Below are positions 7,273 to 8,748 of a stretch of 8,748 nt of DNA, in pieces. The notes beneath the pieces are model-generated. The model searched no databases and had not been told where the DNA came from. It worked only from the letters and a program-made list of their open reading frames with translations. The DNA comes from Candidatus Alectryobacillus merdavium (GTDB taxonomy: Bacteria; Bacillota_I; Bacilli_A; RFN20; CAG-826). The stretch covers positions 1 through 8,748 of the forward strand of contig JADIMN010000048.1 in the NCBI GenBank assembly GCA_017694735.1, in the 5' to 3' direction. The position numbers and the translations under genes were made by a program. The first letter of the stretch is position 1, and the number at the start of each line of letters is the position of its first letter.

Positions 7273-7506
7273 TTATTTTTTATTTTGATTTTTAACACTA
7301 TTCATTACTGCTCTTATTTGAGCTTCACTTGGTTTACGTCCCATTTGCATATACATTGCTCTTATCATGTTCTCGTTAATTGGTGGATTTTTATCCATTT
7401 GTTTTTTAATTACTGCTCTTGTAATAAAGAAACCAGCAATTAATCCAACTATTAATGCAGCAATTACAAGACCGAGCCAAGCGCCATCAAATTCCATTAA
7501 AAACAT
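7273..7506 (-). CDS. yneF: YneF / UPF0154 single-pass membrane protein
   Basis: This 77-residue protein matches the UPF0154 (YneF) family. It has a short N-terminus, one hydrophobic segment at about residues 10-29 (LGLVIAALIVGLIAGFFITR), then the hallmark NPPINENMIRAMYMQMGRKPSEAQI (about 40-64) and a basic tail. The function of the family is unknown; it is small, conserved in Firmicutes and probably N-out/C-in (inference from the basic residues after the helix). Its ATG overlaps the efp stop (TAATG). GGGAG at 7516-7520 sits 9 nt upstream, which favours this start over the ATG three codons later. It is co-transcribed with efp and ends at the shared terminator. It contains a Pro-Pro motif (NPPI), a type of sequence whose translation can depend on EF-P. 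Confidence 0.92.
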   Translation of the reverse strand: MFLMEFDGAWLGLVIAALIVGLIAGFFITRAVIKKQMDKNPPINENMIRAMYMQMGRKPSEAQIRAVMNSVKNQNKK

Positions 7507-8066
7507 TAATTAGCTCTCCCATCATAATTTCCATTATCTGTTCTTACATAGACTTCTTCGCCTTGCTCAATAAATAATGGAACTCTAACTTTAAGACCAG
7601 TTTCAAGTGTAGCTTCTTTCATAGCTTTATTAACGGTATCTCCTCTAACAGCTGGTTCTGTTTCAACAACTTTTAATACAACTTTAGCTGGTAATAAAAC
7701 ACCTAATACTTCATCTCCATAAGAAGTGACATCTACTTCCTCATCGCCTCTTAAAAAATGAGATTCCCATTCTAATCTATCCTTTGGTAATTCTAATTGT
7801 TCATAAGTAGTTTGATTCATAAAAACTAAAAAATCACCAGAATCATATAAGTATTGCATCTTTTTCTTATCAATCTTTACAGTTTCAATAGGATATCCAC
7901 TATTTCTTGATATTTCTGTGACTGCACCAGTTCTAATGTTTTTTACTTTTAATTTAGCAACCATTTTTCTCATTGCTGTTTTATTTAATAAAATATCTAA
8001 AACTTGATATAAATTGCCTTCTTCAACAAAATAATTACCAGGTCTTAATTCTGTAACGTTAACCAT
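7506..8066 (-). CDS. efp: Translation elongation factor P with an atypical tip loop
   Basis: EF-P binds stalled ribosomes between the P and E sites and promotes peptide bonds at polyproline stretches. The 186-residue length and three-domain layout are normal: KOW-like domain I with ELRPGNYF and NLYQVLDI (residues 6-25), a middle domain with QYLYDSGDFLVFMNQTTYEQLELP, and an OB-fold C-terminus with ETEPAVRGDT...TLETGLKVRVP and DGRAN. The striking feature is the tip loop. Aligned without gaps to Bacillus EF-P, the segment KPGKGAA is replaced by KTAMRKM (29-35), putting Met at position 32 where a Lys or Arg is normally modified. K29, R33 and K34 are nearby basic residues. The reading was checked codon by codon. 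ATG 8066 is preceded by AAGGGGG (8074-8080). Its stop overlaps the yneF start. Confidence 0.95.
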   Translation of the reverse strand: MVNVTELRPGNYFVEEGNLYQVLDILLNKTAMRKMVAKLKVKNIRTGAVTEISRNSGYPIETVKIDKKKMQYLYDSGDFLVFMNQTTYEQLELPKDRLEWESHFLRGDEEVDVTSYGDEVLGVLLPAKVVLKVVETEPAVRGDTVNKAMKEATLETGLKVRVPLFIEQGEEVYVRTDNGNYDGRAN

Positions 8067-8073
8067 ATTATTT

Positions 8074-8080
8074 CCCCCTT
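8074..8080 (-). promoter_or_regulatory. Shine-Dalgarno of efp
   Basis: AAGGGGG on the minus strand lies 7 nt before ATG 8066 and differs from AAGGAGG at one base. It is among the strongest ribosome-binding sites in the window, fitting a highly expressed translation factor, and fixes the efp start. Confidence 0.75.
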
Positions 8081-8094
8081 AATTTGCGTTATAT

Positions 8095-8123
8095 ATTATA
8101 CTCCATATCATTTATTTAATAAA
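8095..8123 (-). promoter_or_regulatory. Predicted promoter for efp-yneF
   Basis: On the minus strand a perfect TATAAT (8100 down to 8095) is preceded at 17-nt spacing by TTTATT (8118-8123), a partial match to TTGACA. The inferred transcription start is about 8088, giving a 22-nt leader containing the Shine-Dalgarno. No terminator hairpin separates the upstream MBL gene, so readthrough from it is also possible. Confidence 0.6.
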
Positions 8124-8124
8124 G

Positions 8125-8748
8125 TTAAAATTTCCAGTCTTTAATCAAGAATGCCTCGCCATGTCCAGGAAATATTTTTATATTCTTTTCTAATTTTAAT
8201 ATTTTGTTCAAAGATTTTTTAATTGTGGAAACATCATCAATTGCATTTATTAAGTCAGTTCTACCATATCCTTGCGCAAATATTGTGTCTCCTGAAAATA
8301 ATATTTTTTCATTTACAAAGTAATAACATACACTACCAGTTGTATGAAATGGCGTATCTAAAACAGCACATGTTAAATCTGAAATTTTTATTGTCTCATC
8401 CCCATTAATCAAAATAAAATCTTCTTCTTTAAATAATGATTTTTCAAATGAACATGGCTTTATATCGTTAAATAATGAAAGATTTACATAATCATCAAAT
8501 AAAAATTTATAATCTTTATATGAAACAACTATTTTACATTTAAAATTTTGATAAATATTAAATAAACCTCTGATATGATCAAAATGAGCATGTGTAATTA
8601 ATATGTAATCAACTTTAAGTTTATTATTTTTTAAGAAATCTAAAATATTGTTAGAATCATCGTTTGGATCAACAATAATATTCGTTTCATTAATTTTTAA
8701 AATATATGTATTACAAGAAAATTTTTCTTTATTATAATAGGTAATAAC
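8125..8748 (-). CDS. Metallo-beta-lactamase-fold hydrolase, glyoxalase II-like (5' end cut by window edge)
   Basis: The frame is open from the right edge for 207 codons to a TAA at 8125. Numbered from the first visible codon, the metal-binding residues of MBL hydrolases are all present: THAHFDH (H53, H55, D57, H58), H135 in TPFHTTGSV, D154 in FSGDTIF and H196 in FPGHGE. The start of the fold (NTYILKINETNIIVDP, 13-28) and the GRTDL signature (162-166) place it with the short YqgX-type glyoxalase II-like proteins of about 205-215 aa. Such proteins hydrolyse thiolesters (for example S-D-lactoylglutathione or other thiol adducts), but the substrate cannot be assigned. The usual TPGHTPGS is TPFHTTGS, keeping the His. 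The visible protein has no Met, so the start codon must lie just beyond the edge, probably only a few residues away. Its relation to efp, 58 nt downstream, is unknown. Confidence 0.88.
   Translation of the reverse strand, partial: VITYYNKEKFSCNTYILKINETNIIVDPNDDSNNILDFLKNNKLKVDYILITHAHFDHIRGLFNIYQNFKCKIVVSYKDYKFLFDDYVNLSLFNDIKPCSFEKSLFKEEDFILINGDETIKISDLTCAVLDTPFHTTGSVCYYFVNEKILFSGDTIFAQGYGRTDLINAIDDVSTIKKSLNKILKLEKNIKIFPGHGEAFLIKDWKF

Noticed and set aside
8125..8412. A 95-residue protein starting at TTG 8412
   Set aside because: The same frame continues open to the window edge and includes the essential HxHxDH motif, so the TTG is internal to a longer MBL hydrolase.
1..8748. A novel defence, mobile or CRISPR-type system
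   Set aside because: Every gene belongs to a known housekeeping or conserved family. There are no direct-repeat arrays, transposase or integrase genes, terminal inverted repeats, tRNA or rRNA genes, and no gene-free stretch over 300 bases; the largest gap is about 73 bases.

Overview
The window is a compact, strongly AT-rich (by eye roughly 30% G+C), almost fully coding chromosomal segment. The gene content points to the low-GC Firmicutes: ParE/ParC with Gram-positive-type sequences, the YqeG-YqeH-YqeI set, PlsY and the YneF/UPF0154 protein. Tight packing, short intergenic gaps and a divergent EF-P suggest a reduced-genome Bacilli or Mollicutes-related lineage; that placement is inference. 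All Trp codons I checked are TGG and all eight visible stops are TAA, so the standard bacterial code applies and not the Mycoplasma UGA=Trp code.

Layout. (1) Positions 6425 to 1, minus strand: a five-gene run parE - parC - yqeG - yqeH - yqeI (yqeI is cut by the left edge), with gaps of 1 and 2 nt and two overlaps of 14 nt. This is almost certainly one operon. It joins topoisomerase IV to a HAD phosphatase and two ribosome-assembly factors. (2) Positions 6426-6498: a 73-nt divergent intergenic region with an extended -10 promoter for parE and a perfect AT-only palindrome. (3) Positions 6499-7230, plus strand: plsY, the only plus-strand gene, ending in a long bidirectional hairpin terminator shared with the convergent yneF. 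(4) Positions 8066 to 7273, minus strand: efp and yneF, coupled by a TAATG overlap, behind their own promoter and a strong Shine-Dalgarno sequence. (5) Positions 8748 to 8125, minus strand: a glyoxalase II-like metallo-beta-lactamase-fold hydrolase whose first few residues lie beyond the right edge.

Functionally this is housekeeping DNA: chromosome decatenation (ParE/ParC), ribosome assembly (YqeH, YqeI), translation rescue (EF-P), phospholipid synthesis (PlsY, possibly YqeG) and a thiolester or other MBL hydrolase. I see no mobile element, CRISPR array, RNA gene, defence system or novel multi-gene system. The most notable oddity is EF-P: its tip loop, normally a PGKG-type motif carrying the modified Lys/Arg, is replaced by an alignable but different sequence with Met at the modification position. 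Secondary points of interest are the lack of any Shine-Dalgarno sequence before plsY, the palindrome in the divergent promoter region, and the gene order itself.
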